Of a DNA stretch of 35,076 nt, positions 8,359 through 16,700 are shown piece by piece. The notes below the pieces were generated by a model that did not search any database, was not told the DNA's origin, and saw only the letters and a program-made list of their open reading frames with translations. The DNA is taken from assembly GCA_025612245.1 (NCBI GenBank), contig JAAXKQ010000027.1, positions 1 through 35,076 of the forward strand, in the 5' to 3' direction. Origin of the DNA: Ignavibacteria bacterium. Its GTDB lineage: Bacteria; Bacteroidota; Ignavibacteria; Ignavibacteriales; SURF-24. The position numbers were made by a program, and so were the translations under genes. Each line of letters begins with the position of its first letter. The stretch's first letter is position 1.

Positions 8359-8928
8359 CTATTTTCTTTTCATATAAAGCACTTCATTTATCTGCCAGTT
8401 ATTCTTTGGATATCTGGAGAGTTTGAGTTTGCCTGCGTTATGCAGTTTTTCGAGGAAATAATCCACCATCAGTTTCGGCTGCTTGAGTGCCCTTGCAATG
8501 TTAGAGGAATAAAGCTCCTCAATGGCGCCTTCATCCATCTTGTGCTTTATCAGGTCCAGCAGTCCTTTTAGTATATCGATATAATTCTTATAGTACTTAC
8601 GCAGAAAAATAGTAAAGCCCCTGGAAGTTATTCCGTAAACATAGACGGGTCGCGCCGATTCCATATAGAACAGGCGGAAAATGTTGCCGTTTTCGTGCAG
8701 CCTTTCGAGTGCGTCTATGATTTCCTTGTCGTCAATCAGGTAACTATCGAGCTCCTTGCGTATATTCGACAGGCTGATAACCGGATAATCCTTCATTAAT
8801 GCATGACTGTAAGAAACGTTGAATAGCAGGTCCACAATGCCCGACATTTCAGGTTCATTCTTAGACTTACCGGTTCTATTCCGTGGCTGATCGACCTTTG
8901 AGCGGAAAGAATTTGGGGTTAAGTCCAT
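8359..8928 (-). CDS. Hypothetical protein, predicted winged-helix fold
   Basis: I do not recognise a named family for this 189-aa protein. It has no signal peptide or membrane segment. After a polar, basic N-terminus (1-28), residues about 30-115 read like a winged helix: ISLSNIRKELDSYLIDDKEIIDALERLHENGNIFRL, then a beta-wing YVYGITSRGFTIFLR. Residues about 125-185 look like a second helical unit with a similar ending (LHNAGKLKLSRYPKNNWQI). It may be a DNA-binding or protein-interaction module. The ATG at 8928 has GAGGG about 10 bases upstream. It is divergent from the S24-type regulator across a 584-bp spacer, so the two may share control. Reality of the gene is likely; function is unknown. 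Confidence 0.75.
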   Translation of the reverse strand: MDLTPNSFRSKVDQPRNRTGKSKNEPEMSGIVDLLFNVSYSHALMKDYPVISLSNIRKELDSYLIDDKEIIDALERLHENGNIFRLFYMESARPVYVYGITSRGFTIFLRKYYKNYIDILKGLLDLIKHKMDEGAIEELYSSNIARALKQPKLMVDYFLEKLHNAGKLKLSRYPKNNWQINEVLYMKRK

Positions 8929-8993
8929 AAAATTATGCCCTCGTTTTGGTTGAAGAATTCTGCTTTTCTCCCGGTGTGTGATATGATGCCGGC

Positions 8994-9039
8994 GGGGAGA
9001 GATGGACTTGCCCTCTTTTCAAATGTCCATTTTCTCCCC
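8994..9039. repeat. Interrupted inverted repeat (hairpin)
   Basis: GGGGAGA (8994-9000) plus ATGGAC (9002-9007) pair with GTCCAT (9025-9030) plus TCTCCCC (9033-9039). That is 13 paired bases with a small internal bulge and a 17-base loop. It lies about 65 bases upstream of the minus-strand gene start. Confidence 0.5.
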
Positions 9040-9303
9040 TTTATCCCTCCTCCATGAAGACGACCGGAGCCGGCGCTCCAATTTGCCTTCAGCTTCGTGC
9101 CTTTATTTCAATAAAGAGATATTTGCGCCCTTTGTCAAGTTTAATTGGCCCCGCCGTTCCACTGCAAGAGGAACTTGTGACGCACACCGCAGGTGGGGAG
9201 AATAAAGTTGAATTTTTCAAATTTTGCCGTATAAATAACGCTCTTTTAATTCCCCCCGGTACTGCCAACAGCTGAATTAGTCCTGCCAGTTACAGGTCCC
9301 TTT

Positions 9304-9355
9304 AGAGCCTGATTTTTCAGTGGAGAAATAAGAGGCACATTCTCCATCAGGCTCT
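9304..9355. repeat. Two-tier stem-loop in the spacer
   Basis: Outer arms AGAGCCTGAT (9304-9313) and ATCAGGCTCT (9346-9355) pair perfectly. Nested inside, GGAGAA (9322-9327) pairs with TTCTCC (9340-9345). It lies directly upstream of the promoter at 9383, so in the plus direction it is outside the regulator transcript. It may terminate or belong to another transcript. Confidence 0.5.
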
Positions 9356-9382
9356 GGGAGAGCGGGAAAGAGTAAATTTCGC

Positions 9383-9411
9383 TTGACATCTCCGGACTAA
9401 TCAGCTATTTT
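9383..9411 (+). promoter_or_regulatory. Sigma-70-like promoter of the S24 regulator
   Basis: TTGACA (9383-9388), 17-base spacer, TATTTT (9406-9411): perfect -35, four of six at -10, optimal spacing. It would give a leader of roughly 95 bases before the ATG at 9513. Confidence 0.65.
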
Positions 9412-9448
9412 ACACGCCTGTGTATCATGTACTGTTAAGAAAGCAGTA
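9411..9448. promoter_or_regulatory. Putative autoregulatory operators
   Basis: Two dyads overlie the expected start site: TACAC-gcct-GTGTA (9411-9424) and TACTG-N9-CAGTA (9430-9448). Their placement just after the -10 box fits repression by the LexA/CI-like protein encoded downstream. Confidence 0.4.
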
Positions 9449-9512
9449 TTCTTTTGAAATCGGCAAGGACCCGTAAAAGTTTTTTATATAAATTTAAGGC
9501 AGGGGTAGCGAA

Positions 9513-10118
9513 ATGAAAAAAGAAGAAGTACTGAAGTTCTTACACCGCAAAAATTATACAAAGATGTTTCTGGCCCGGGAGCTGGGAATGACCAGGCAGG
9601 GACTTGAGTATCACCTCAGGGGTGAAGGCAATGTAAAGCAGTTCATTGCCGATAAGATCCGGGAAATTACCGGATACGACAGCGGCTGGGAGGACGAAGA
9701 GGATGCAGTAAACGCAAAAGGCCATTTTTACCCGCTTCTGGAGCTGCCTAAAATGGATGCCGGCAACATAACATTCCTGCTTACACATACGGCTCATAAC
9801 CAGTTTTTCCACTATACCAAAAAAGAGTTCTGTTTCTGCATTACGGCCTCCGGCGATTCCATGCAGGGGCAGTGTGCACGCTCAATTACTGACGGGGATA
9901 TCCTTTTTATCGATATGGAATATCAGCTGATGAGCGGGGATATTGCATTTGTGATGCTCAAAAACGGCAGGAAGTTTGTCCGCGTCTTTATGGCAAATGA
10001 CGGCGAATTCACCTTCAATCCACTGAACCCGGCCTATCCCGAGATCAGCGTTAAAAAAGAAGACGTAGAGTTTATCTACCGCATTCTCTTTGCCCGCAGC
10101 AGGGATAGGGAGTTGTAG
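9513..10118 (+). CDS. LexA/CI-like transcriptional regulator (S24 fold), probably non-cleaving
   Basis: A 201-aa regulator. An N-terminal helix-turn-helix spans about residues 8-52 (FLARELGMTRQGLEYHL). A C-terminal S24 peptidase-type domain spans about 105-195 (ASGDSMQG, TDGDILFID, SGDIAFVM, NPLNPAYPEI). The nucleophile Ser116 is present in GDSM. Lining up its end (NPLNPAYP) with lambda CI (QPLNPQYP) places Arg157, in KFVRVF, at the position of the catalytic Lys192; a Lys lies three residues earlier. Self-cleavage may therefore be lost. There is also no clear Ala-Gly cleavage site in the linker. It has its own promoter and candidate operators upstream. No phage genes surround it, so a cellular stress or metabolic repressor is as likely as a prophage relic. 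Confidence 0.85.
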   Translation: MKKEEVLKFLHRKNYTKMFLARELGMTRQGLEYHLRGEGNVKQFIADKIREITGYDSGWEDEEDAVNAKGHFYPLLELPKMDAGNITFLLTHTAHNQFFHYTKKEFCFCITASGDSMQGQCARSITDGDILFIDMEYQLMSGDIAFVMLKNGRKFVRVFMANDGEFTFNPLNPAYPEISVKKEDVEFIYRILFARSRDREL

Positions 10119-10164
10119 GGGATAAATTAACCAAAAGCCAGGCTTGAAATCCGTAGAAATTGAC

Positions 10165-10188
10165 GGGGCAGAAAGGGATTTCTGCCCC
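10165..10188 (+). terminator. GC-rich hairpin terminator after the S24 regulator
   Basis: GGGGCAGAAA (10165-10174), loop GGGA, TTTCTGCCCC (10179-10188): a perfect 10-bp stem 46 bases past the stop. It is followed by ATTACATT rather than a full T-run. Confidence 0.65.
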
Positions 10189-10329
10189 ATTACATTAAAT
10201 CATTTTAAGCTTTATTCCTCTTTGTGCGCATAAGCTTTAAAATCCCTCCTCATAGTTTACTTTTACCGGCTAACTATTTACTTTATTCTATAAACACTTA
10301 AGCAGAGAACCTTTCTTCAAGAGGGCACA

Positions 10330-11124
10330 ATGAAAACCAGGGCTAACTTTAAGGGGCATGCCATACACCAAATGCTCATTCCTTTCCCGATTGGACTAAT
10401 GATAGGAGCTTTCGCTTTCGACGTTCTTGGCTACATTTTTGAAATTCCCGCTTTATGGCACACGGGCTATTATACCTCTTTTGCCGGGGCGCTGATGGGA
10501 CTTATGGCCGGGCTGCCGGGATTTATAGATTACACGTTCAGCGTTCCGCCAAACAGTACAGGCTTTACGCGGGCTACCAAACACATGATCTTCCAGATTA
10601 CAACCATAATTTTATTTGCCATAGCTTTCTTTTCAAGGGGCGGGGTGGGTGACAAACCGGGGATGGTAGTCTTGTTGCTGGAACTGGCCGGGACAGTCAC
10701 TGTTACAATTGGAGGCTGGATGGGCGGCACGCTCGTAGACCGCAATTTCATAGGACCTGACCACCGTTACGCCCAATCCGGCAAATGGAAAGAGGTTACA
10801 CTTAACGGCAAGAAAGGAGAGATGGTTGAAGCTGCCAAAACTGACGAGCTTAAGGTTAACCAGATGAAGCTTCTTCACATTAACGGCGAGAGAATTGTGC
10901 TTGCCAGAACTGAAGAGGGCTACCTGGCTTTCCACGACAGGTGCACGCACAGGGGCGGGCCTCTTTCTGACGGCGTCTTGATCTGCAGTACCGTTCAGTG
11001 CCTCTGGCACGGGTCGCACTTCGACATAAAAACGGGAAAAGTTAAATCGGGTCCGGCAAAAGAAGACATTAAGACTTTCCCCGTTGTTGAAGAAGATGGC
11101 AGGGTAATGTTAAAAATTAACTAA
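10330..11124 (+). CDS. DUF2231 membrane domain fused to Rieske [2Fe-2S] domain
   Basis: A 264-aa inner-membrane redox protein. Residues about 10-140 are a DUF2231 domain with four membrane helices and family-typical histidines (GHAIHQMLIPFPIG at 9-22, plus His44 and His85). Residues about 154-263 are a Rieske ferredoxin domain. Both cluster-binding pairs are intact: Cys205-x-His207 in CTHRGGPL and Cys224-x-x-His227 in CLWHGSHFD. It probably passes electrons between a cytoplasmic partner and the membrane; the partner is unknown. The ATG follows GAGGG. The next two genes on the same strand are a Crp/Fnr regulator and DUF4405, another His-bearing small membrane protein, suggesting a shared oxygen- or redox-responsive function. 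This joining is inferred from position. Confidence 0.9.
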   Translation: MKTRANFKGHAIHQMLIPFPIGLMIGAFAFDVLGYIFEIPALWHTGYYTSFAGALMGLMAGLPGFIDYTFSVPPNSTGFTRATKHMIFQITTIILFAIAFFSRGGVGDKPGMVVLLLELAGTVTVTIGGWMGGTLVDRNFIGPDHRYAQSGKWKEVTLNGKKGEMVEAAKTDELKVNQMKLLHINGERIVLARTEEGYLAFHDRCTHRGGPLSDGVLICSTVQCLWHGSHFDIKTGKVKSGPAKEDIKTFPVVEEDGRVMLKIN

Positions 11125-11293
11125 AAGACGTAACTGTATATAATATCATAAGATAGCATCGGGGCCGAATAAAAATTCCGCCTGAAAAATTCACTTTACA
11201 GGCCGGGAAGCCGGAGCATATAATTCCATGCCATCCTGTTCAAACCTTTAAAAAACCGTTTCCGCTATTTTTGCCGGGAAAGCATATCTATTG

Positions 11294-11312
11294 TTCAAAG
11301 ATGTACTTTGAA
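11294..11312. promoter_or_regulatory. Perfect dyad upstream of the Crp/Fnr gene
   Basis: TTCAAAG (11294-11300), 5-base spacer, CTTTGAA (11306-11312), 79 bases before the ATG. It has the size and symmetry of a Crp/Fnr-family site (two-fold, TTGAT/ATCAA-like), so autoregulation is plausible. Confidence 0.4.
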
Positions 11313-11391
11313 TTTCATCCCGATTTTTATACTTTTTCATTTGTAAATGCCGGAGTACGGGTCCGGTTAGTAGAAAAGTTAATTTGAGGGA

Positions 11392-11964
11392 ATGAAAATG
11401 ATTGACATCCTGCTTGGGAAAATACCTGAACTTAAAAGTAACTGGGATAAATACAGCTGCTTTTTCAGGGAAGAAAAAATTAGTGCAGGAACCGTTCTTC
11501 TTTCTGAGGGCAGTGTTGCAAATACCATGTACCTCATTAAAAAAGGGTGCCTGAGGATCTGGTTTAATAAGGACGGGAAGGACATTACGCTGCAGTTTTT
11601 CTTTGAAGGAGAGGCTGTCTCTTCCATAGAGAGCTTTCTTTCCGGCAAGCCAAGCGAATTTACCATTGAAAGCATTGAGGCTTCTGAATTGGTTGCCGTC
11701 TCGAAAAGCGCATTTCAGGAAATGGTTCATTCAGTACCCTCATTTGGCGGGTTCATGCAGGAATATTTGGTAAAAAGACTGATCCATTATGCCGGGCTTT
11801 TCCTTTCGCGCATAAGGGATAACCCGGTAGAAAGGTATGAGGATCTGATAAAAACAAATCCGCAGGTAGTTCAACGCATACCGCAGCATTTTATTGCATC
11901 CTATCTTGGCATTACTCCCGTTTCCTTGAGCAGGATAAGGAAACGGCTTAAGAAAATTTCTTAA
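11392..11964 (+). CDS. Crp/Fnr-family transcriptional regulator
   Basis: A 190-aa cytoplasmic DNA-binding protein. The N-terminal cyclic-nucleotide-type beta barrel spans about 20-115 (SEGSVANTMYLIKKGCLRIWF, then LQFFFEGEAVSSIESFLSG). A dimer helix follows, then a C-terminal winged helix about 150-188 (RIPQHFIASYLGITPVSLSRIRKRL). The SLSRIRKRL recognition helix is like that of Crp-family regulators common in Bacteroidota. It lacks the Cys cluster of Fnr, so it does not sense oxygen with an iron-sulphur centre; the ligand is unknown. It lies between the Rieske and DUF4405 genes, with palindromes on both sides that could be its own sites. The second Met (11398) could also start. Confidence 0.9.
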   Translation: MKMIDILLGKIPELKSNWDKYSCFFREEKISAGTVLLSEGSVANTMYLIKKGCLRIWFNKDGKDITLQFFFEGEAVSSIESFLSGKPSEFTIESIEASELVAVSKSAFQEMVHSVPSFGGFMQEYLVKRLIHYAGLFLSRIRDNPVERYEDLIKTNPQVVQRIPQHFIASYLGITPVSLSRIRKRLKKIS

Positions 11965-11988
11965 CAATTGTTAATGAAAAAGTTCATT
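11961..11988. promoter_or_regulatory. Tandem palindromes between Crp/Fnr and DUF4405
   Basis: TTAACAATTGTTAA (11961-11974) is a perfect 14-bp palindrome overlapping the regulator's stop codon. It is followed at once by AATGAA-aaag-TTCATT (11973-11988). They lie about 110-135 bases upstream of the DUF4405 start and are candidate binding sites for the regulator just encoded. Confidence 0.45.
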
Positions 11989-12095
11989 CCCCGTGCTAGT
12001 TTTGTTTTTGAACGGCAGGTGCTATTTCTCTTGAGCTGCACTCTGGCAGTCCAGGGGTTATTAAAAACAAAATTACTTAAAAATGGGAGGAAAGA

Positions 12096-12434
12096 ATGAT
12101 GGAGAAGCAACGCAATTTTAATAAACGGGCCTTTATTTCCTCGGTGATGTTCATTTCGGGCCTGGGTCTTCCTTTTTCAGGCTACATGAATCACATCCTT
12201 GGATTTAGCGGAATGAATGTAAGCAGGCATGCCTGGATGTCGGTGCATAACGTATTGGGCTTACTTTTTGTTGCCTTTGCCCTCTGGCACATCGTGCTAA
12301 ACTGGAAGGTGATGAAAAACTATTTCAGGAAAGTAACGGGTGTAATCCTGAGCAGGGAAACGGTTTATGCATTTTCGCTGGTGCTGATTTGTGTGGGCTT
12401 TTTTGTCTTGCACGCCTTTCATCTTTCCCGGTAA
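12096..12434 (+). CDS. DUF4405 small membrane protein, possible b-type haem protein
   Basis: A 112-aa protein with three membrane helices (about 13-32, 48-68, 88-108). Histidines sit at 33, 45, 51, 65, 106 and 109; the spacing in SVHNVLGLLF and ALWHIVLNW is as in DUF4405 proteins, which resemble cytochrome-b-type subunits. If haem is bound, it would be a natural electron partner for the Rieske protein encoded 1 kb upstream. GGGAGG precedes the ATG at good spacing; a second Met follows immediately. It is convergent with the efflux operon. Family call is fairly sure; haem binding is inference. Confidence 0.8.
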   Translation: MMEKQRNFNKRAFISSVMFISGLGLPFSGYMNHILGFSGMNVSRHAWMSVHNVLGLLFVAFALWHIVLNWKVMKNYFRKVTGVILSRETVYAFSLVLICVGFFVLHAFHLSR

Positions 12435-12469
12435 TCAGAACCTCTGGAGAATCCGTAAGAGTGGGGCCA

Positions 12470-13783
12470 TTATTTAATTTTCACCCTTTCTCCACCAAGC
12501 GTGCCCATGGATTTTTTCAGCCTTATCAGCGAGGTATTATAGTCGTAAAGCGCCTGTATGTTCGTTATCCTCGCGTTTGAAAGCGTAATCTGCGCATCAG
12601 TTATTTCCGTAGGCGAGCCTACACCGGAGTTATAGCGACCCTTTGCCAGCCTGAGGTTTTCCACGGCCGACTGCACCAGTTTTTCCGAGGCCCCGATTCT
12701 CTGGAAGGCTTCGTCTGCTGCCAGGTAGCTCTGCGAGACGTCCAGTATTGCATTCTGCCTCGCCAGGTCCTCCGTTGCCGCAGCCTCTTCGACGTTAGCC
12801 TGACTTTCCTGTACCTGTGCACTGACGTAAAAGCCCTGGAAAATGGGCAAGCTGAAATTAAGTCCGGCGTTCCACCTGCTGTATAAAGGAAGCCCGAAGC
12901 CGTTCCAGTTGTAGTTCCCCACGGCAGAAATTACGGGGAGGTTCTGCGCCCAGGAAGCACTAAGGAGTTCCTTGTTTGCCTGCACCCTGAAATTTGCCGC
13001 CTTTAATTCCGAACGGTTCTCAAGTGCAATTGCTCTTGCGCTGTCTATGGACAAACTGAGCCTGACGGCTTTAAGAGAGTCAAGGAGCACATAGTTCTTA
13101 GGGTTCTGCACTCCAATTGCGTTTTCAAGCTGCAGCTTTGCTATCTGTACCTGGTTCCGGGCCCGCAAGAGGTTTACCTCGGCATTTGCTACGTCTACCT
13201 CTGCCTTTGTGACGTCGTATTCAGCCGTTCTACCGGCCTTGAAGAAAGCCTGTGCCACCTTCAGGTGCTCCTGCGCCTGCTGAAGCGTCTCCTCGTCAAC
13301 TCTTACAACGTACTGAGTCTGAAGGAAGGAGTAGTATGCGGTCTGTACCGATACGATTACGTTTTCAAGTGCCGACTGGTAGTCCTCGGCCGAAGCACCC
13401 AGGAAGTTTTCGTTTGCGGAGACTCTTGAGGAAGTTCTCCCGAAATCCCAGAGGAGCTGCTGCGCCTGGAAGCCTGCCGTATAGCTCCTGTAGGTCTGTT
13501 CGCGCACGGGAATAGAAGGGTTAAATACAAAGGAGCCTTCAGTATAGGTTCCGGAGGCATTAAAGCTGATGACAGGGAAGTAGCCGGAACGGCTCTGCCT
13601 TAAGAGGGCGTTACTGACGTCGTAGCCCGAAGTGGCAATCCTTACCGAGGGATTGTTCTCAAGCGCCATCCGGGTAGCATCCTGTATGGAAAGCCTGTCG
13701 AAATCAGTAAGCCTGGCCTGCCCATGAACATTGGCAAGAAAAACCATGAGCAGAATGGCTGCAAGTGCCGTTTTTTGAATCAT
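12470..13783 (-). CDS. TolC-family outer-membrane efflux protein
   Basis: Outer-membrane channel (OMF) of a tripartite pump, 437 aa, the usual length. A signal peptide covers residues 1-21 (MIQKTALAAILLMVFLANVHG). The mature part holds the two internally repeated OEP units: the first from about LSIQDATRMALENNPSV to LENAIGV, the second from about ALENRSELKAANFRVQA to IRLKKSMG, each with long coiled-coil helices rich in Ala, Gln and Asn. Its ATG overlaps the stop of the RND gene by 4 bases (TCAT 13780-13783 on the plus strand), so the genes are translationally coupled. It is the last gene of the minus-strand pump operon. Confidence 0.94.
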   Translation of the reverse strand: MIQKTALAAILLMVFLANVHGQARLTDFDRLSIQDATRMALENNPSVRIATSGYDVSNALLRQSRSGYFPVISFNASGTYTEGSFVFNPSIPVREQTYRSYTAGFQAQQLLWDFGRTSSRVSANENFLGASAEDYQSALENVIVSVQTAYYSFLQTQYVVRVDEETLQQAQEHLKVAQAFFKAGRTAEYDVTKAEVDVANAEVNLLRARNQVQIAKLQLENAIGVQNPKNYVLLDSLKAVRLSLSIDSARAIALENRSELKAANFRVQANKELLSASWAQNLPVISAVGNYNWNGFGLPLYSRWNAGLNFSLPIFQGFYVSAQVQESQANVEEAAATEDLARQNAILDVSQSYLAADEAFQRIGASEKLVQSAVENLRLAKGRYNSGVGSPTEITDAQITLSNARITNIQALYDYNTSLIRLKKSMGTLGGERVKIK

Positions 13784-16700
13784 TTATCGTTTTCCTCCCC
13801 CGTACTTTCTGTCATGGAGTCTTCTCCGTTTGATTTCCTGATTTTCCTCCTGAATTTCAGTTCAAAGACCATATAAAGTGCCGGTACAAAAAAGAGCGTC
13901 AGCAGAGTGGAGATCGTAAGGCCACCGATTACGGCAATTGCAAGGGGGGCCTGTGTGTTTTCGCCGCCGATTCCAGCGGCCATGGGAATGAGTCCCAGCA
14001 CGGTGGCAAGCGAGGTCATAAGTATCGGTTTAAGCCTCGTCCTGCCTGCCAGTACAACTGCCTCGTTCAGTGCAATGCCCTGCATCCTGAGCCGGTTTGT
14101 AAAATCAACGAGCAGTATGCCGTTACTGACAACGATACCGATCATGACAATTATTCCCTGGAATGATGTAACCGAGAGCGTGGTGTTTGTCAAGAACAGC
14201 GCCCATAAGACGCCTACAAGCCCCAGAGGAACGGTAAACATTATTATGAAAGGATCTATAAATGACTGGAACTGCGAAGCCATTACGACATAGATCAGGA
14301 GAATTGCGAGTGCAAATGCAAGAAGAAGGTCGCTGAAAGTTTTCTGCTGCTGTTCCACGTTTCCGGTCAGCTTTATCTCAAAACCGGGAGGAACCGTAAT
14401 TCCGGAAAGCCTCTGGTTAATGTCCGAAGCCACGCTTCCCAGGTCGCGTCCCGTAACATTTGCCGTCACGTCAACTATTCTCTGCTGGTACTTTCTATCG
14501 ATCTGAACCGGGGCATTGGCTCTCTGGATAGTTGCTATATTGCCTAAGAGCACCTGATCGCCCGACGGGGTAGTAATGTTTATGTTCTGAAGGTCGTTAA
14601 TCTGGGACCTGTAGTTTTCGTTCAGCCTTACCAGTATGTTATACTGGTTTCCTGTAACGGGATCCGTAAAAAGCGAAGCGACGCTTCCGTTGATCATGGT
14701 ATTAATTGTATTGGAAATTTCCGCTACATTAATGCCAAGTGTTCCTGCCTTCTGCCGGTCGATATTGATCCTCAGTTCAGGGAGGTTATCCTCGCGGCTG
14801 CTTTGGACGTCTGTTGCCCCGGGGACGCTTCGTACAATGTCCGATATCTCGTGCGAAAGCCTGGAGCCCGTCTCAAGGTCGAAGCCCCTGATTTCAACGT
14901 CAATTGGAGCTGTGGAGCCGAAGTTCATCAGGAACTTTAAGAATCCCCCGGTACTTGCAAAGACTGTCATGCCGGGAATTCCGGAGATTTTCGGGCGCAG
15001 TGCCTTTACGATTTCAAAAACCGTCCTGCTGCGCTCTTCAACCGGCAGAAGCGCAACCTGTATGTTGGCCGCATGGCTGCCCGCGTTCCTGCTGAAGAGG
15101 TTTCCGCTTCTAGAGGCCGGGACGCCAATATCTGAGATCATTGTCTGTACTTCAGGTACGTTTTTAAGAATTATCTGCTCCAGGCGCCTAACGGTCTCAT
15201 CGGTTACCTCGGCTCTCGTTCCTACCGGGAGCTTTACGGTCAGTGTAAACTGTCCTTCATCCTGTTCGGGGAAGAATTCCGTTCCAATAAACTTGAAAAG
15301 TACCAAAGAAACCAGGGCTGCTGCAACAATCCCAAGTATGACGTACCTTTTCTTTCTTAACCCCAGTTCAAGAAGCCGCACGTACGAGTCGTCAATTTTT
15401 TCAAGCGCGTCGTGCGCAAAAACCCTAATCATGTCGGGAAGTTTTGTGGAATTCCTGTCCAGCTGCTTTTCAGGGGGAAGGTATTTGAGGCACATCAGGG
15501 GCGTGACGGTTCTTGAGACAAAGAAAGAACCGAAGAGTGCCACGGCAATTGTAATTGTAAGAGGAATAAAGAGCATCTTGGCTATGCCGCTTAAGAAGAC
15601 GATGGGTAAAAATACAATGACAGTTGTAAGCGTGGAAACAAAGATCGGGGAGGCAACCTCCTTTGCCGCTGCCAGAGTGGCCTGGATTTTATTTTGCCCT
15701 TCGTGTCTTTCATTATAATGGCGCGAAATTGCCTCCAGCTCCACAATCGAGTCATCTACAAGGCGTCCTACTGCAAGGGCAAGTCCGCCGAAGGTCATTA
15801 TGTTTAAGGTTACGTTACCGAATCGGAACCAGATAAAAGTAATAAGAATGGATAAGGGGATTGCAACCAGAATTATCAGCGTGCCCCTTAAGTTCCTGAG
15901 GAAAAGCATGATTATGATCATTGCCAGTACTGCACCCAATAAGGCTTCTCTTTGGAGGCCGGAGATTGTCTGCCTGATGTAGACCGACTGGTCGAATGAA
16001 AGAGAAAGCCTGACTGTGTTTGGTACCCCGTTAAGGTGCGGAAGGGCTCGTACGACCGCGTCTACAACCTCAACTGTATTTGCGTTTGCGAGTTTCTGTA
16101 CTCTAAGCGTGAGTCCGGGCTGTCCGTTGATTCTTACTAGCTCGGTCTGCTCCTGGAAGCTGTCCTCAACTTTCCCGATATCACGGATCCTGATGGGCAC
16201 ACCGTTTGAGACCCTTACTACAATGTCCTGCATCGGCTGAACTATGTTAAATCTGCTTTCGGTCTTGAGCGAGTAGTCGTACGTGCCGGCCTTAAGGTCA
16301 CCCGAAGGAATAATGAGGTTTGAATTTGCAATTGCGCTTAAGACAACCTGAACGGGAATCTGGAGGGCTTCAAGGCGGTCGCGGTCTACCGTAACGTGAA
16401 TCTCGCGGATTTTACCACCGAGGACCTGTGCAGATGCCACCCCGGGCAGGTGCTCTATCTGAGGCTCAACGACGTTGTAGGCCAGGTCGTAAAGATCCCT
16501 TTCATCCATATTGCCCGACATGGCGATGTTGCAGACGGGCAGGTTAGTGATGTCGAACCTGAGGACGACGGGGGTATTTATGCCCGTAGGAAGCTGGTTC
16601 ATAATACGGTTTACCCTTTGCACCACGTCTACTAGTCCTACGTCCAGGTTTGCATCCCAGTTAAAGTTAATTCTCACCTGCGAGATGCCTTCTTTTGTAG

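Larger units (their letters stand above)
8929..9512. other. Long non-coding divergent spacer
   Basis: 584 bases between divergent genes with no credible coding sequence. It contains two long interrupted hairpins (8994-9039 and 9304-9355), a near-consensus promoter (9383-9411) and downstream dyads (9411-9448), listed separately. The amount of structure suggests a regulatory RNA or a leader rather than unused DNA. Confidence 0.5.

Noticed and set aside
9002-9275. Two overlapping short plus-strand frames in the divergent spacer
   Set aside because: Both start inside or next to hairpin arms, lack ribosome-binding sites and have non-protein-like composition.
9513-10118. S24 regulator as a sign of a prophage
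   Set aside because: No integrase, capsid, tail or lysis gene is near; the neighbours are ordinary metabolic and transport genes.
14636-15718. Long open frame (360 codons) on the plus strand
   Set aside because: It is fully antisense to the RND pump gene, whose domains and motifs are unambiguous; the composition (Ser-, Thr- and Pro-rich) is that of a shadow frame.
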